Assembly (NCBI GenBank): GCA_033795365.1 | Contig: JARYGU010000001.1 | Location: 682,001 to 746,000, forward strand | DNA from: JARYGU01 sp033795365 | Lineage (GTDB): Bacteria > Pseudomonadota > Alphaproteobacteria > Rhizobiales > Rhizobiaceae | Direction: 5' to 3' | Length of the DNA stretch: 64,000 nt | Shown here: positions 41,140-50,464 of the stretch, in pieces | Layout: the number at the start of each line of letters is the position of its first letter | Numbering within the stretch: position 1 is the stretch's first letter | The notes under the pieces: model-generated | Databases searched by the model: none | What the model was told of the DNA's origin: nothing | Seen by the model: only the letters and a program-made list of their open reading frames with translations | Program-made: the position numbers and the translations under genes

Positions 41140-41979
41140 TCACCTCAGCCCGGTCTCTTCCAGAAGCCCCTTGCGCTTGGCATGGTAATAATAGCCGGCG
41201 GCATAGAGCTGGACGGCGCCGTCGTTCTTGTCGTCGGCGACGAGCCATGCCCCGCGCAGATATTTGGCGGCGTATTTGATATTTGTTTCGGCATCGAACA
41301 GGCCTTCTGCCGGACCGTCGTAGCCCATGCTCTTGGCCGTTGCGTATTTGATCTGCATCAGGCCGTAATGGCCGCGGTTATAGGCCCTGGGATTGTAACG
41401 GCTTTCGCGCTTGACGACGCGATGCAGAAGCGCTTCGGGAATTTCGTAGATTGCCGCATATTTGGTGATAAGGGCGTCGATGGGCGTGCCGGATTTCTGG
41501 AAGGACTGGCTGCTCTGCCCCGCGGGGATCGGCGTCTGCGGCGCGGTCAAAGCGGCCTGCCGATAGGCGGGTTTCGTCACCGGGACGATCTTGCGCGACG
41601 CCACCAGTTGCTCGAGGCCTACCGGCTCGCCGCTGTCGAATCCGGGCTCCATGAAGGCGGCTTCCATTCCGTTTGTCGGAAGCTGCGGTTGCTCGGGGGA
41701 GGCTGCCATCTTCTCGGTCGCCGCTTCTGCGGCGCTCGCGGACTTTTCGCCGGCAAGGGCCGAAACCGGAGCGGCCTCGCCATCGCCGGTCGTTGCGGCC
41801 GGCATTGCATAGGCAGCCGTTTCCGTTCCGGGTTTGGCGATCGGCACCACCGTCTGAACGGCTGCCATCTCGCTTGCAGGTGTCTCGATGACGCTTGCGC
41901 AGCCGCCGAGCGTCAGGAGCGTAGCGGCGCAGGCCGCCGAAGCGAGAAGTTTCGAGCGGGAAGCGTGCATTCTTGCCAT
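41140..41979 (-). CDS. Lytic transglycosylase lipoprotein, SLT domain
   Basis: 279 aa. Lipobox LTLGGC (Cys27 from ATG 41979; ATG 41970 is equally possible). A variable Ala/Glu/Pro-rich region of about 120 residues is followed by a C-terminal SLT goose-type lysozyme domain: RVVKRESRYNP with the catalytic Glu, GHYGLMQIKYATAKSMGY, and NIKYAAKYL. It cleaves peptidoglycan glycan strands. The domain order, disordered first and catalytic last, is usual for rhizobial SLT lipoproteins. It is convergent with the serine hydrolase gene, separated by 8 bp. Confidence 0.9.
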   Translation of the reverse strand: MARMHASRSKLLASAACAATLLTLGGCASVIETPASEMAAVQTVVPIAKPGTETAAYAMPAATTGDGEAAPVSALAGEKSASAAEAATEKMAASPEQPQLPTNGMEAAFMEPGFDSGEPVGLEQLVASRKIVPVTKPAYRQAALTAPQTPIPAGQSSQSFQKSGTPIDALITKYAAIYEIPEALLHRVVKRESRYNPRAYNRGHYGLMQIKYATAKSMGYDGPAEGLFDAETNIKYAAKYLRGAWLVADDKNDGAVQLYAAGYYYHAKRKGLLEETGLR

Positions 41980-42110
41980 TGGGTCGCTTTCGGTTTGCCA
42001 TCGGGCCTGGAAGCGAGCTTCCCGGCGGCTGCAAATCAATTGCGGTCTTGGACCGTTCTTCGTCCCTTAACCTATCCGGCAGGTTCCGACAAGCTGCGGC
42101 GGAAGAACGC

Positions 42111-42740
42111 TCATGCGCCGGCCCGCTTCAGGCCCGCCGTCAGCAGGCCTGCTCCGATCAGCAGGGAACCGCCGGTCCGGTTGACGATCTTCTGGACGCC
42201 CGGTTTGCGGATCGTCTGCCGCGCAGCCGATGCCATCAGCGCGTAGGCGATCGCATTCAGCGTCGCCAGCACGAGGAAAGTGATTTCGAAGATGATCATC
42301 TGCGCCATCAACGGACGCGTCAGGTCGAGGAATTGCGGCAGGAACGCCACGAAGAAAACGATGCTCTTCGGATTGAGAGCAGTGACCACATAAGTATGCG
42401 CAAAGATCTTGACCGGCTTTTCTGCCGCCGGCGGTTCGCCGTTTTCTCCTGAGGCCACGGGCGTGCGCCAGAGCTTGACGCCAAGCCAGATCAGATAGGC
42501 AGCGCCCACCCATTTCAGCACCGTGAAGATTGCCGCCGAAGTGGCGAGCAGCGCGCCGAGACCAAGCATCGAAGCCGTCATCGCGGTGAAATCGCCGAGC
42601 GCCACGCCTGCGACGGTCGCACCCGCGGTGCGCCTGCCGTGGCCGAGCGCGTAGGAGATCACCAGAAGGATCGTCGGGCCGGGAATGGCCAGCATGATCG
42701 CGGATGCGGCGGCAAAGGCAAACCAATGTTCGAAGGACAT
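42111..42740 (-). CDS. LysE/RhtB-family amino-acid exporter
   Basis: 209 aa with six hydrophobic segments. IMLAIPGPTILLVISYALGHG is the LysE-type N-terminal signature (shown in part: IPGPTILLVISYALG), followed by KWVGAAYLIWLGVKLWR and ALNPKSIVFFVAFLPQFLD, both diagnostic. It exports an amino acid such as lysine, homoserine or threonine, or a quorum-signal derivative; the substrate is not deducible. GGGAG precedes ATG 42740; codons further upstream are unsupported. Single gene downstream of icd, from which it is separated by a terminator. Confidence 0.9.
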   Translation of the reverse strand: MSFEHWFAFAAASAIMLAIPGPTILLVISYALGHGRRTAGATVAGVALGDFTAMTASMLGLGALLATSAAIFTVLKWVGAAYLIWLGVKLWRTPVASGENGEPPAAEKPVKIFAHTYVVTALNPKSIVFFVAFLPQFLDLTRPLMAQMIIFEITFLVLATLNAIAYALMASAARQTIRKPGVQKIVNRTGGSLLIGAGLLTAGLKRAGA

Positions 42741-42857
42741 GCTGACGACTCCCGTTGTTGGACGGCAGCAAGCCACCATCCGGAGGAGCCGTCAAGCGTA
42801 AGACCCTGACCCCGAGTCCTGGCTTCTTCGCGGACGAATCAGTGTCGAAAAATGAGA

Positions 42858-42878
42858 AACCCGGCGCGAGGCCGGGTT
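42858..42878 (-). terminator. Intrinsic terminator of icd
   Basis: AACCCGGC (42858-42865) pairs with GCCGGGTT (42871-42878), 5-nt loop; on the minus strand TCTCATTTTT follows. Confidence 0.8.
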
Positions 42879-42908
42879 CCGTGGTCGATCTGTGGCTTGG
42901 GTCGCCTG

Positions 42909-44123
42909 TTACGCGGCCATTGCCTTCTTGAGATTTTCGTCGATCTTGTCGAGAAAGCCGGTGGTGGAAAGCCAGGGCTGGTCGGGGCCGATGAGCAGCG
43001 CCAGGTCCTTGGTCATGAAGCCGCTTTCAACGGTCTCGATGCAGACTTTCTCCAGCGTGTCGGCAAACTTCGCGAGCTCCGCATTGCCGTCGAGCTTGGC
43101 ACGATGGGCAAGGCCGCGGGTCCACGCGAAGATCGAGGCGATCGAGTTGGTCGAGGTTTCCTCGCCCTTCTGGTGCTGGCGGTAGTGGCGGGTGACGGTG
43201 CCGTGGGCGGCTTCGGCTTCCACCGTCTGGCCGTCCGGCGTCATCAGGACCGAGGTCATCAGGCCGAGCGAGCCGAAGCCCTGCGCCACGATGTCAGACT
43301 GCACGTCGCCGTCATAGTTCTTGCAGGCCCAGACATAGCCGCCGGACCACTTCAGCGCCGAGGCGACCATGTCGTCGATCAGCCGGTGCTCGTACCAGAT
43401 CTTCGCTTCCTTGAACTTCTCGGCGAACTCCTCGTCGAAGACCTTCTGGAAGATGTCCTTGAAGCGGCCGTCATAGATCTTGAGGATCGTATTCTTGGTC
43501 GAGAGATAGACCGGTACCTTGCGCTGCAGGCCGTAGTTCAGGGAGGCGCGGGCGAACTCGGTGATCGAATCGTCGAGGTTGTACATTCCGAGCGCAACGC
43601 CGGCAGATGGTGCGTCATAGACCTCGTGCTCGATCTCCTGGCCGTCCTCGCCGACGAACTTCATGTAGAGCTTGCCTTTGCCCGGAAACTTGAAGTCGGT
43701 GGCGCGATACTGGTCGCCGAAGGCGTGGCGGCCGACGATGATCGGCTTGGTCCAGCCGGGAACGAGGCGGGGCACGTTCTTGCAGATGATCGGCTCGCGG
43801 AAGATGACGCCGCCGAGGATGTTGCGGATCGTGCCATTCGGCGACTTCCACATCTTTTTCAGCTTGAATTCTTCGACGCGTGCCTCGTCGGGGGTAATGG
43901 TCGCGCACTTGACGCCGACGCCGTGCTTCTTGATGGCGTTGGCCGCATCGATCGTCACCTGGTCGTTGGTGGCGTCGCGGTTTTCCATGCCGAGATCGTA
44001 ATATTCAAGGTCGACGTCCAGGTAGGGATGGATCAGCTTGTCCTTGATGAACTGCCAGATGATGCGCGTCATCTCGTCGCCGTCGAGTTCGACGACAGGA
44101 TTGGCGACCTTGATCTTCTTCAT
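42909..44123 (-). CDS. icd: NADP-dependent isocitrate dehydrogenase (homodimeric type)
   Basis: 404 aa, the usual length for the eukaryote-like subfamily II used by rhizobia. Converts isocitrate to 2-oxoglutarate in the TCA cycle. The family start MKKIKVANPVVELDGDEMTR, substrate loop KSPNGTIRNILGG, and FREPI, followed by YDGDVQSDIVAQGFGSLGLM (metal-binding Asp) and EAEAAHGTVTRHYR (NADP site) are all present. GAGG precedes the ATG by 6 nt. An apparent frame continuing upstream to 44819 is antisense to the next gene. Transcribed alone with its own terminator. Confidence 0.97.
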   Translation of the reverse strand: MKKIKVANPVVELDGDEMTRIIWQFIKDKLIHPYLDVDLEYYDLGMENRDATNDQVTIDAANAIKKHGVGVKCATITPDEARVEEFKLKKMWKSPNGTIRNILGGVIFREPIICKNVPRLVPGWTKPIIVGRHAFGDQYRATDFKFPGKGKLYMKFVGEDGQEIEHEVYDAPSAGVALGMYNLDDSITEFARASLNYGLQRKVPVYLSTKNTILKIYDGRFKDIFQKVFDEEFAEKFKEAKIWYEHRLIDDMVASALKWSGGYVWACKNYDGDVQSDIVAQGFGSLGLMTSVLMTPDGQTVEAEAAHGTVTRHYRQHQKGEETSTNSIASIFAWTRGLAHRAKLDGNAELAKFADTLEKVCIETVESGFMTKDLALLIGPDQPWLSTTGFLDKIDENLKKAMAA

Positions 44124-44330
44124 GGATTGCCTCGTAGCCTTGGGAGGGGCGGGGAGCCCCGTTTTCGTAACGGTGAAACCGATTGGCCTATAGCATTGTG
44201 CGCCGTCAAGGCAAAGCGTGGGATGGCCAAGTTTCCAAGCGGACTCTTGAAGAACGAAACCGGCCGCGCTGTTGAATTTCCGCGGCCGGACGATATCACT
44301 TCTTGCGACCGCAGCTATGAAAGCCCGATT

Positions 44331-46301
44331 ATGCCGTTCAACATCTCCGTTCGCGATTGGCTTCTGGCTAAGGACCCGGGCTTTTCGCGGCTTCGCCTCG
44401 GCAGCCGCATCGTTCTGACCATACTCCTGTCGGTCGCGGCAATCGCTGCCTTCTGGTTCGCGGTCGCGCCGCTGCCTGCGGCGGCGGTCGGACTCGGCAT
44501 CACGCTGGCGATCCAGGGCGGCCTGACGGTCCGGGATGCGACGCTTTCCGAACAATTCGTCACGCGGCTCATAGGCAGCGTCGTCAGCGTCATGATCGTC
44601 GGGCTCGCCGCACTTCTCGAAACCTACCGGCTCGTTTCGGACGTCGCGTTTCTGGTGGTGATCTTCGCCGCGGCTTACGGCAGGGGATTTGGTCAGCGCT
44701 GGAATGCGGTCGGCATGTTCGCCTTCATGTCCTATTTCATGGGAGCCTATCTGAAGCCTCCGCTCGAACAGCTGCCGCTGATCGCGGTGGGCGCTCTTGC
44801 GCCGCTGCTGGCCGCCCATATCGTGCGCGCCTTCATCCTCCCGGACGATCCGCGAGCCGATCTCCTGCGCGCGCTCGCCAGCGTGCGGCAGCGCACCGAC
44901 TTCATCCTGCGCGAACTGGCGATATTGGACGGAGAGCCGCCGAAGACCGCATCGGAGCGACGGCAGCTACGGCGGCTGGAGGACCATATGAGGGAGGCGG
45001 TTCTGATGACGGAAGGTCTGGTGCCGCGCACGGCAGAAGGAGAACTGCCCGACCCGGACAGCTCCGCCGGCCGGCTTTCGATCGCGCTCTATGATCTCCA
45101 CCTTGCGATCGAAAGCGTCATCGTGCTCAGCCAGCAGGCGCCGCCGCCGCGCGCATTGCTGCTTGCGCTTGCTGTCGGCCGGCATGCGGTGGCGAGGCAA
45201 GCGGTCGATCCGCAGCAGGATGACGTGCGGCAGGAAAGCCTCAGAGCCCTTGAATGGCTGGAAGAGGCGCGCCGGACGCTCGACAGGGAGATCTCGGCGG
45301 TGTCGCAGACGACGTTTCCGGCGGTACCGTCCGTTGCGCCGGGGGCAACGGCCCAACCGCCGAAATTCTCCTTCGGCAATCCGGCGTTCCGCACCGCGGT
45401 CCAGGTGACGCTTGCATCCGGCATCGCCATGATCTTCGGCCTGATGCTGTCGCGCGATCGGTGGTTCTGGGCGGTGCTGACCGCCTTTCTCGTCTTCATC
45501 AACACCCGTTCCCGTGGCGACACCGCCATGAAGGCGGTTCAGCGCTCGCTCGGAACGCTTCTCGGGATCGGCGTCGGGCTCGCGCTTGCGGCGCTGCTTG
45601 CCGGCAATACGGCGGCACTCGTCATCCTGGCCGTGATCGGGATCTTTCTCGCCTTCTATTCTCTAATGGCATCCTATGCCGCGATGACCTTTTTCATCAG
45701 CGTCGTCATTTCACTGATCTATAGCCTGATGGGGGTCATCACCTTCGACCTCATGCGGCTGCGGCTGGAGGAGACGCTGATCGGGGCCGTGGTCGGCGCC
45801 GCCGTCGCTTTCTTCGTCTTTCCGACCCGAACCGGGGCAACGCTGGATACCGCACTCGACAAATGGTTCGATGCGCTCGACCATCTCCTCGGCGGCGTTC
45901 GCGAGGGCGCGGGCGGCCTGGCGCTGATTGCGCGTTCTCAGGCGCTCGACCGGGCCTATAGCGAGCTTTCGGAAGCAGCGCGGCCGCTTGGCGTCTCGTG
46001 GCAGGTCGTCCGCCGGCCGGGCCATGTGCGCCAGACGCTGGCGATCTTCATGGCCGTGACCTATTGGGGGCGTATGCTGGCGCGCGGCACTTCCACCGCA
46101 AACGAGCTGGACGAGGAGACGCGGGCCTATCTCTACGAGGCGACAAACCGGCTGAGCGAGGTGCGTCGCCGAAAATCCGAATGCTTCTACATCGCTCGCA
46201 AGTCGTCGCCGGCCAAGCGCACGCATCTCCCGATATCGCGAAAAGGGCAGCGCCTCGGATTGGAGATGATCGCCGCCATCCTGGCACGGCTCTATCCCTG
46301 A
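44331..46301 (+). CDS. FUSC-family membrane protein (fusaric acid resistance/aromatic acid exporter-like)
   Basis: 656 aa. Two similar membrane halves, helices at about 20-170 and 345-500, each followed by a cytoplasmic domain. The repeat is visible in GSRIVLTILLSVAAIAAFW and VTLASGIAMIFGLML, with DRWFWAVLTAFLVFINTRSRG, the FUSC signature, in the second half. Relatives efflux aromatic acids or fusaric acid. There is no partner membrane-fusion protein nearby. The start is uncertain: ATG 44331 fits the domain, while ATG 44223 would add 36 residues. The frame continues open to 42852 but antisense to icd. Confidence 0.85.
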   Translation: MPFNISVRDWLLAKDPGFSRLRLGSRIVLTILLSVAAIAAFWFAVAPLPAAAVGLGITLAIQGGLTVRDATLSEQFVTRLIGSVVSVMIVGLAALLETYRLVSDVAFLVVIFAAAYGRGFGQRWNAVGMFAFMSYFMGAYLKPPLEQLPLIAVGALAPLLAAHIVRAFILPDDPRADLLRALASVRQRTDFILRELAILDGEPPKTASERRQLRRLEDHMREAVLMTEGLVPRTAEGELPDPDSSAGRLSIALYDLHLAIESVIVLSQQAPPPRALLLALAVGRHAVARQAVDPQQDDVRQESLRALEWLEEARRTLDREISAVSQTTFPAVPSVAPGATAQPPKFSFGNPAFRTAVQVTLASGIAMIFGLMLSRDRWFWAVLTAFLVFINTRSRGDTAMKAVQRSLGTLLGIGVGLALAALLAGNTAALVILAVIGIFLAFYSLMASYAAMTFFISVVISLIYSLMGVITFDLMRLRLEETLIGAVVGAAVAFFVFPTRTGATLDTALDKWFDALDHLLGGVREGAGGLALIARSQALDRAYSELSEAARPLGVSWQVVRRPGHVRQTLAIFMAVTYWGRMLARGTSTANELDEETRAYLYEATNRLSEVRRRKSECFYIARKSSPAKRTHLPISRKGQRLGLEMIAAILARLYP

Positions 46302-46400
46302 AGCGCCGCAGTGCAGGCTTGCAGGCGAGGGCGGCCCTCACTACCGTTCCGAATCGCCGAGCTCAAGCGGCTCTGCGGCGATATCGAAAGGTCCTTTGCG

Positions 46401-46991
46401 ATGAAACGACTGCCTGCTTTCCTTTCCGTTCTGATGCTTTCCTTTCCGGCACTGGCGATGGACGCGACCGCGCCGGTCAAGGAAGTGATGCAGGCCGTGA
46501 CGACGAATTGGCAGGAGCTTCCGGAAGGCTCCGAGAGCGCCGTCGACTACGTCGATTATTTCAACGAGGACTTCCTCAAGCGTCTCTACAGCCAGGATTT
46601 CGTGGAGAATTATCGCCAGGCTGCAAAATATCCTGCCTATGAGGAAGGCGGCTCGCCTTTCGACTACGACGTGATCGCCATGGGGCAGGATGGCTGCTCG
46701 ATCAACGATCTGAAGATCGCAGCCGCGGCGGAAAAGGAAGGCGTGAGCGACGTTGCCGTGACCTTCGACAATACCCATTGCTTCGGAGACCGTCCGGCCG
46801 ACTGGAAGCCGACGGAGGTGCATTTCAGCGTCGTTTCGCAGGATGGGCGACCGGTGATCGACGATATTCTGCGCATCGTCGACGGTACGGGGGAATCGCT
46901 GAAGAAGGAAATGAAGGAAATCGCCGCGGAAGGCGCCACGATGGATCAGCAGGGTTCCGGTGCGGAGCCGCAGTCGGATGAGCTTCAATAA
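46401..46991 (+). CDS. Exported protein of unknown function
   Basis: 196 aa. Cleavable signal peptide (MKRLPAFLSVLMLSFPALA, about 19 residues), so periplasmic. The mature part is acidic, with two conserved-looking Cys (GQDGCSIND and DNTHCFGD) that may form a disulfide, and a beta-strand pattern DVAVTFDN, EVHFSVV, PVIDDILRIV like NTF2-type or DUF3828 lipoproteins. The C-terminal 30 residues are Glu/Gln-rich and probably flexible. AAAGG precedes the ATG. No coupling with neighbours. I do not recognise a specific family. Confidence 0.8.
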   Translation: MKRLPAFLSVLMLSFPALAMDATAPVKEVMQAVTTNWQELPEGSESAVDYVDYFNEDFLKRLYSQDFVENYRQAAKYPAYEEGGSPFDYDVIAMGQDGCSINDLKIAAAAEKEGVSDVAVTFDNTHCFGDRPADWKPTEVHFSVVSQDGRPVIDDILRIVDGTGESLKKEMKEIAAEGATMDQQGSGAEPQSDELQ

Positions 46992-47063
46992 GGTGGTGCT
47001 CGTCCTTCCAATTTCGAACCGACTATGCCAGTGAGGCCGCCATTCGAAAGAGGTTGACCGATC

Positions 47064-47903
47064 ATGGCGGGAACGAACAGCGAGCGCGAACTCATCGCCG
47101 AAGGACCGGCGATCATCCTGGTGCATCCCCAACTCGGGGAGAACATCGGCATGGTCGCACGCGCCATGGCGAATTTCGGGCTTGCGGAGCTTCGGCTCGT
47201 CAATCCGCGCGACGGCTGGCCAAGCGAAAAGGCGATCTCGGCTGCAAGCAAGGCTGATCATGTGATCGAAGCCGCGCGGGTCTTTTCGTCGCTGGAAGAG
47301 GCCGTGGCCGACCTGAATTTCGTCTATGCCACGACAGCGCGCGATCGCTACGGCTACAAGGAGGTGCGCTCGCCGGTGGTGGCTGCCGAAACGCTGCGCA
47401 TGCGGTTTCGCGCCGGCGAGGCGACCGGCATCCTTTTCGGCCGTGAACGCACGGGGCTCACCAACGAGGAGATCGCGCTTGCCGACGAGTTGGTGACCTT
47501 CCCCGTCAACCCTGCCTTCGCATCGCTGAACCTCGCCCAGGCTGTGCTTCTGATGAGTTACGAGTGGATGAAGACCGGCATGGCCTCGCTGGAGGATACC
47601 GCATTCAAGGCGCTCCCGCAGCGTCCGGCAACGAAGGATCAGTTGCAGGGACTGTTCGACCATGTGGAAGAGGCGCTGGATGCGCGCGGTTATTTCCGGC
47701 CCGCCGCCAAAAAACCGAAATTGATCGAGAACTTGCGTTCCGCGCTCACGCGTCCTTCCTTCACCGAATCCGAGATACAGGTCTTGCGCGGCATCATTTC
47801 CTCCCTCGACCGCTTCACACGGGAGGCGCCGCGCGGTTCCGGCGCACCCGCCGCCAATCGCACAAAAAACAGAAGGCCGAAGGTGCCGCGTGACGACGAA
47901 TAG
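47064..47903 (+). CDS. trmJ: tRNA (cytidine/uridine-2'-O)-methyltransferase TrmJ
   Basis: 279 aa SPOUT-fold enzyme that 2'-O-methylates residue 32 of tRNA using SAM. Motif order fits: ILVHPQLGENIGMVARAMAN (motif 1), ILFGRERTGLTNEE (motif 2) and PAFASLNLAQAVLLMSYE (motif 3, knot). The C-terminal extension, about residues 175-260, is of the TrmJ type rather than TrmL. The gene overlaps murI by 14 nt; both may be co-translated. It is the first gene after an exported protein, with no obvious shared promoter. Confidence 0.9.
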   Translation: MAGTNSERELIAEGPAIILVHPQLGENIGMVARAMANFGLAELRLVNPRDGWPSEKAISAASKADHVIEAARVFSSLEEAVADLNFVYATTARDRYGYKEVRSPVVAAETLRMRFRAGEATGILFGRERTGLTNEEIALADELVTFPVNPAFASLNLAQAVLLMSYEWMKTGMASLEDTAFKALPQRPATKDQLQGLFDHVEEALDARGYFRPAAKKPKLIENLRSALTRPSFTESEIQVLRGIISSLDRFTREAPRGSGAPAANRTKNRRPKVPRDDE

Positions 47904-48696
47904 CGTGAAACCCGTCCTCGTCTTCGACAGCGGCATCGGCGGTTTGACGGTGCTGCGCGAGGCGCGTGTGCTGATGCCGGAGCGGCACTTCACCTATGTC
48001 GTCGACGATGCGGGCTTCCCTTACGGCGACTGGGAAGAGGAGGCGTTGAAGGCAAGGGTCATCGCACTTTTCGAAAAGCTCCTCGGCGAGCACGATCCGG
48101 AAGTCTGCGTCATCGCCTGCAATACGGCCTTTACGCTGGTCGGCGCCGACCTGCGCGCCGCCTTTCCTGAGATGCAGTTCGTGGGCACCGTGCCGGCAAT
48201 CAAGCCGGCGGCGGAGCGCACGCGCTCCGGACTCGTCTCGGTGCTTGCGACGCCCGGCACGGTGAAGCGCGCCTATACGCGCGACCTGATCCAGTCCTTC
48301 GCGACGCAGTGCCACGTGCGTCTCGTCGGATCGCAGAACCTGGCGCGCATGGCCGAGGCCTATATCCGCGGGGAAATCCTTCGCGACGAAGCGGTGCTGG
48401 CGGAAATAGCGCAATGCTTCGTGGAAAGGGACGGGCGCAAGACGGATATCGTCGTGCTTGCCTGCACCCATTATCCCTTCATGGCCAATGTTTTCCGACG
48501 GCTTGCGCCCTGGCCCGTCGATTGGCTCGACCCTGCGGAGGCGATCGCGCGTCGCGCCCGCAGCCTGGTGCCGCCGCTTTCGGATTTCACGCCGGCAGCA
48601 GGCGAAGACATCGCCGTCTTTACCTCGGGCAATCCGGATTTTGCGACTTGCCGACTGATGCAGGGGTTTGGCCTGAGGGTGAGAGAGCTGAGATGA
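47890..48696 (+). CDS. murI: Glutamate racemase
   Basis: 268 aa from GTG 47890, inside the end of trmJ; another GTG five codons later is also possible. Interconverts L- and D-glutamate for peptidoglycan. VFDSGIGGLTVL is the N-terminal family motif with the active Asp. The catalytic pair is Cys77 (IACNTAF) and Cys192 (LACTHYPF). Length is normal. Overlap with trmJ by 14 nt implies translational coupling. A 250-bp gap to the next gene follows. Confidence 0.95.
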   Translation: MTTNSVKPVLVFDSGIGGLTVLREARVLMPERHFTYVVDDAGFPYGDWEEEALKARVIALFEKLLGEHDPEVCVIACNTAFTLVGADLRAAFPEMQFVGTVPAIKPAAERTRSGLVSVLATPGTVKRAYTRDLIQSFATQCHVRLVGSQNLARMAEAYIRGEILRDEAVLAEIAQCFVERDGRKTDIVVLACTHYPFMANVFRRLAPWPVDWLDPAEAIARRARSLVPPLSDFTPAAGEDIAVFTSGNPDFATCRLMQGFGLRVRELR

Positions 48697-48708
48697 TCCG
48701 GCGTCGGC

Positions 48709-48813
48709 ATGGCGCGGTTCTGGATGAATCTCCAGTCCAGCTACGCTCGCGCGCGGGAGCTGGAAAAGGAGCAAACGATGGTTCAGCCTTTGCAACAAAG
48801 GAGCGCTGCATAG
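48709..48813 (+). CDS. Possible 34-residue ORF after murI
   Basis: ATG at 48709 to TAG at 48813. The peptide is amphipathic and charged (QSSYARARELEKEQTMVQPL) with no membrane helix. No good ribosome-binding site precedes it, though the intergenic location without another gene leaves it possible. Treat as a low-confidence candidate. Confidence 0.2.
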   Translation: MARFWMNLQSSYARARELEKEQTMVQPLQQRSAA

Positions 48814-48948
48814 CGGCTGGTATGGCGCCGGCCGCAATTGCCTGTGTGTTTTCGTATTCCTGCTGCCGCATCGACGGCAAATCATGCTAGATGGCCGGGT
48901 TCCCGGCTGCAGCGGCCGGCGAGTCGTTTTTATTTGCATGAGGATAGA

Positions 48949-50460
48949 ATGAAAGTCGGGATCGATATGGGGACGGCGCAGGGCGGCGCGCCGGCCGCGC
49001 TCGATATCGAGGAACTGCTCGCAACGCGCCTCCTGGTGCAGGGCAATTCCGGTTCCGGCAAGTCGCATCTCTTGCGCCGTCTTCTCGAGCAATCGGCGCA
49101 ATGGGTTCAGCAGGTCATCGTCGATCCAGAGGGCGATTTCGTCACGCTCGCCGACAAGTTCGGCCATGTGGTCATCGATGGGGAGCGCAGCGAGGCCGAG
49201 CTCGTCGGGATCGCCAATCGCATTCGCCAGCACCGCGTCTCCTGCGTCCTGTCGCTGGAAGGACTGGAGATCGAGCAGCAGATGCGCGCCGCGGGAATTT
49301 TCCTCAACGGCATGTTCGATGCGGAGCGCGAATACTGGTATCCGGTTCTCGTCGTCGTCGACGAAGCGCAGATGTTCGCGCCCTCGGTTGCCGGCGATGT
49401 GTCGGAGGATGCGCGCAAACTCTCGCTCGGCGCGATGACCAACCTCATGTGCCGCGGACGAAAGCGCGGACTTGCCGGCGTCATCGCCACCCAGCGCCTT
49501 GCCAAGCTTGCCAAGAACGTCGCGGCGGAAGCATCGAACTTCCTGATGGGGCGCACCTTTCTCGACATCGACATGGCGCGCGCGGCTGACCTTCTCGGCA
49601 TGGACCGCAGGCAGGCGGAGATGTTTCGCGATTTGAAGCGCGGCTCCTTCGTCGCGCTCGGCCCGGCGCTCTCGCGTCGCCCGCTGCCGGTGACGATCGG
49701 ACCGGTCGAAACTTCGGCGCGGTCCACCAGCCCCAAGCTGCTGCCGCTGCCGGACGCCCCTCAGGACGTGGAGGATCTTATCTTCACGCCCGATCCGGAG
49801 GAGCTTGCGCGTCCGGTCATGCGCCGCATTCCGCCGCAGCCGAGGCCGACCACGGACATTCTCGCGGAGCTTTCCCGTGCTCGGCCGGAGCCCGTCGCCG
49901 CCGAGGCGAGGCCGCCAGCGCCGGAAATGCCTGTGGAGGAACGGGAAGCGCTTCTCGATCAGGTTCTCTCCGAAATCCTCTCCAATCCCGGCGCCGCTTT
50001 CCGTCCCGATGCCGAACTCTTCCAGGATTTTCTCGTGCGCTGCCGCATCCGCCGGTTTCCAGGTGCCGCCTTGTCGCTGCCGGCCTTCCGCCGCAAGATG
50101 GCGGTCGCGCGCTCCGGCGTCGATGCCGAGACGGCGGCCACTGAGATATGGGCGATGGCACTCGAGCTGTCGCGCGGCATAACGGGGGATCTGCAGGGCG
50201 TCTTCCTCCTCGTCGCGCAGGCGGCAGTAAGGGGGCTTGCCTGCCCGTCCGATGCCATGATCGCGCGCGCCTACGGCACGCATTCGGCACGCCGCGCAAG
50301 ACGGCTTCTCGGCTATTTCGAGGAGCAGGGGCTGATCGTCGTCCACAGCGATGCAGCGGGCAACCGTATCGTCGCTTTTCCCGATCTTGCCTGCGAGACG
50401 GCGCCGGGGGCGGCGGATGCCGCAGACCCCGGCGCTCTTTCGCGGGATGCCGCCGAATAG
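48949..50460 (+). CDS. HerA-like ATP-binding protein (DUF87-type ATPase)
   Basis: 503 aa. Walker A GNSGSGKSHLL (32-42) and Walker B PVLVVVDEAQMF, followed by RGRKRGLAGVIATQRLAKL, the pattern of HerA/FtsK-type RecA-fold helicases. The C-terminal third (about 300-503) has a Pro/Glu-rich linker and a helical domain with a winged-helix-like SDAMIARAYGTHSARRARRL. No NurA nuclease gene lies nearby. It may pump or sense DNA, but its cellular role is unknown. Start at ATG 48949 after AGGA; the open codons above are unsupported. Confidence 0.82.
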   Translation: MKVGIDMGTAQGGAPAALDIEELLATRLLVQGNSGSGKSHLLRRLLEQSAQWVQQVIVDPEGDFVTLADKFGHVVIDGERSEAELVGIANRIRQHRVSCVLSLEGLEIEQQMRAAGIFLNGMFDAEREYWYPVLVVVDEAQMFAPSVAGDVSEDARKLSLGAMTNLMCRGRKRGLAGVIATQRLAKLAKNVAAEASNFLMGRTFLDIDMARAADLLGMDRRQAEMFRDLKRGSFVALGPALSRRPLPVTIGPVETSARSTSPKLLPLPDAPQDVEDLIFTPDPEELARPVMRRIPPQPRPTTDILAELSRARPEPVAAEARPPAPEMPVEEREALLDQVLSEILSNPGAAFRPDAELFQDFLVRCRIRRFPGAALSLPAFRRKMAVARSGVDAETAATEIWAMALELSRGITGDLQGVFLLVAQAAVRGLACPSDAMIARAYGTHSARRARRLLGYFEEQGLIVVHSDAAGNRIVAFPDLACETAPGAADAADPGALSRDAAE

Positions 50461-50464
50461 CGGC

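Noticed and set aside
42852..46301. A single open frame of 1149 codons on the plus strand
   Set aside because: Its first 1300 bases are antisense to icd, which is unmistakable; only the part from about 44331 encodes the FUSC protein.
47815..50346. 843-codon minus-strand open frame
   Set aside because: Antisense to murI and the HerA-like ATPase, whose motifs are intact on the plus strand.
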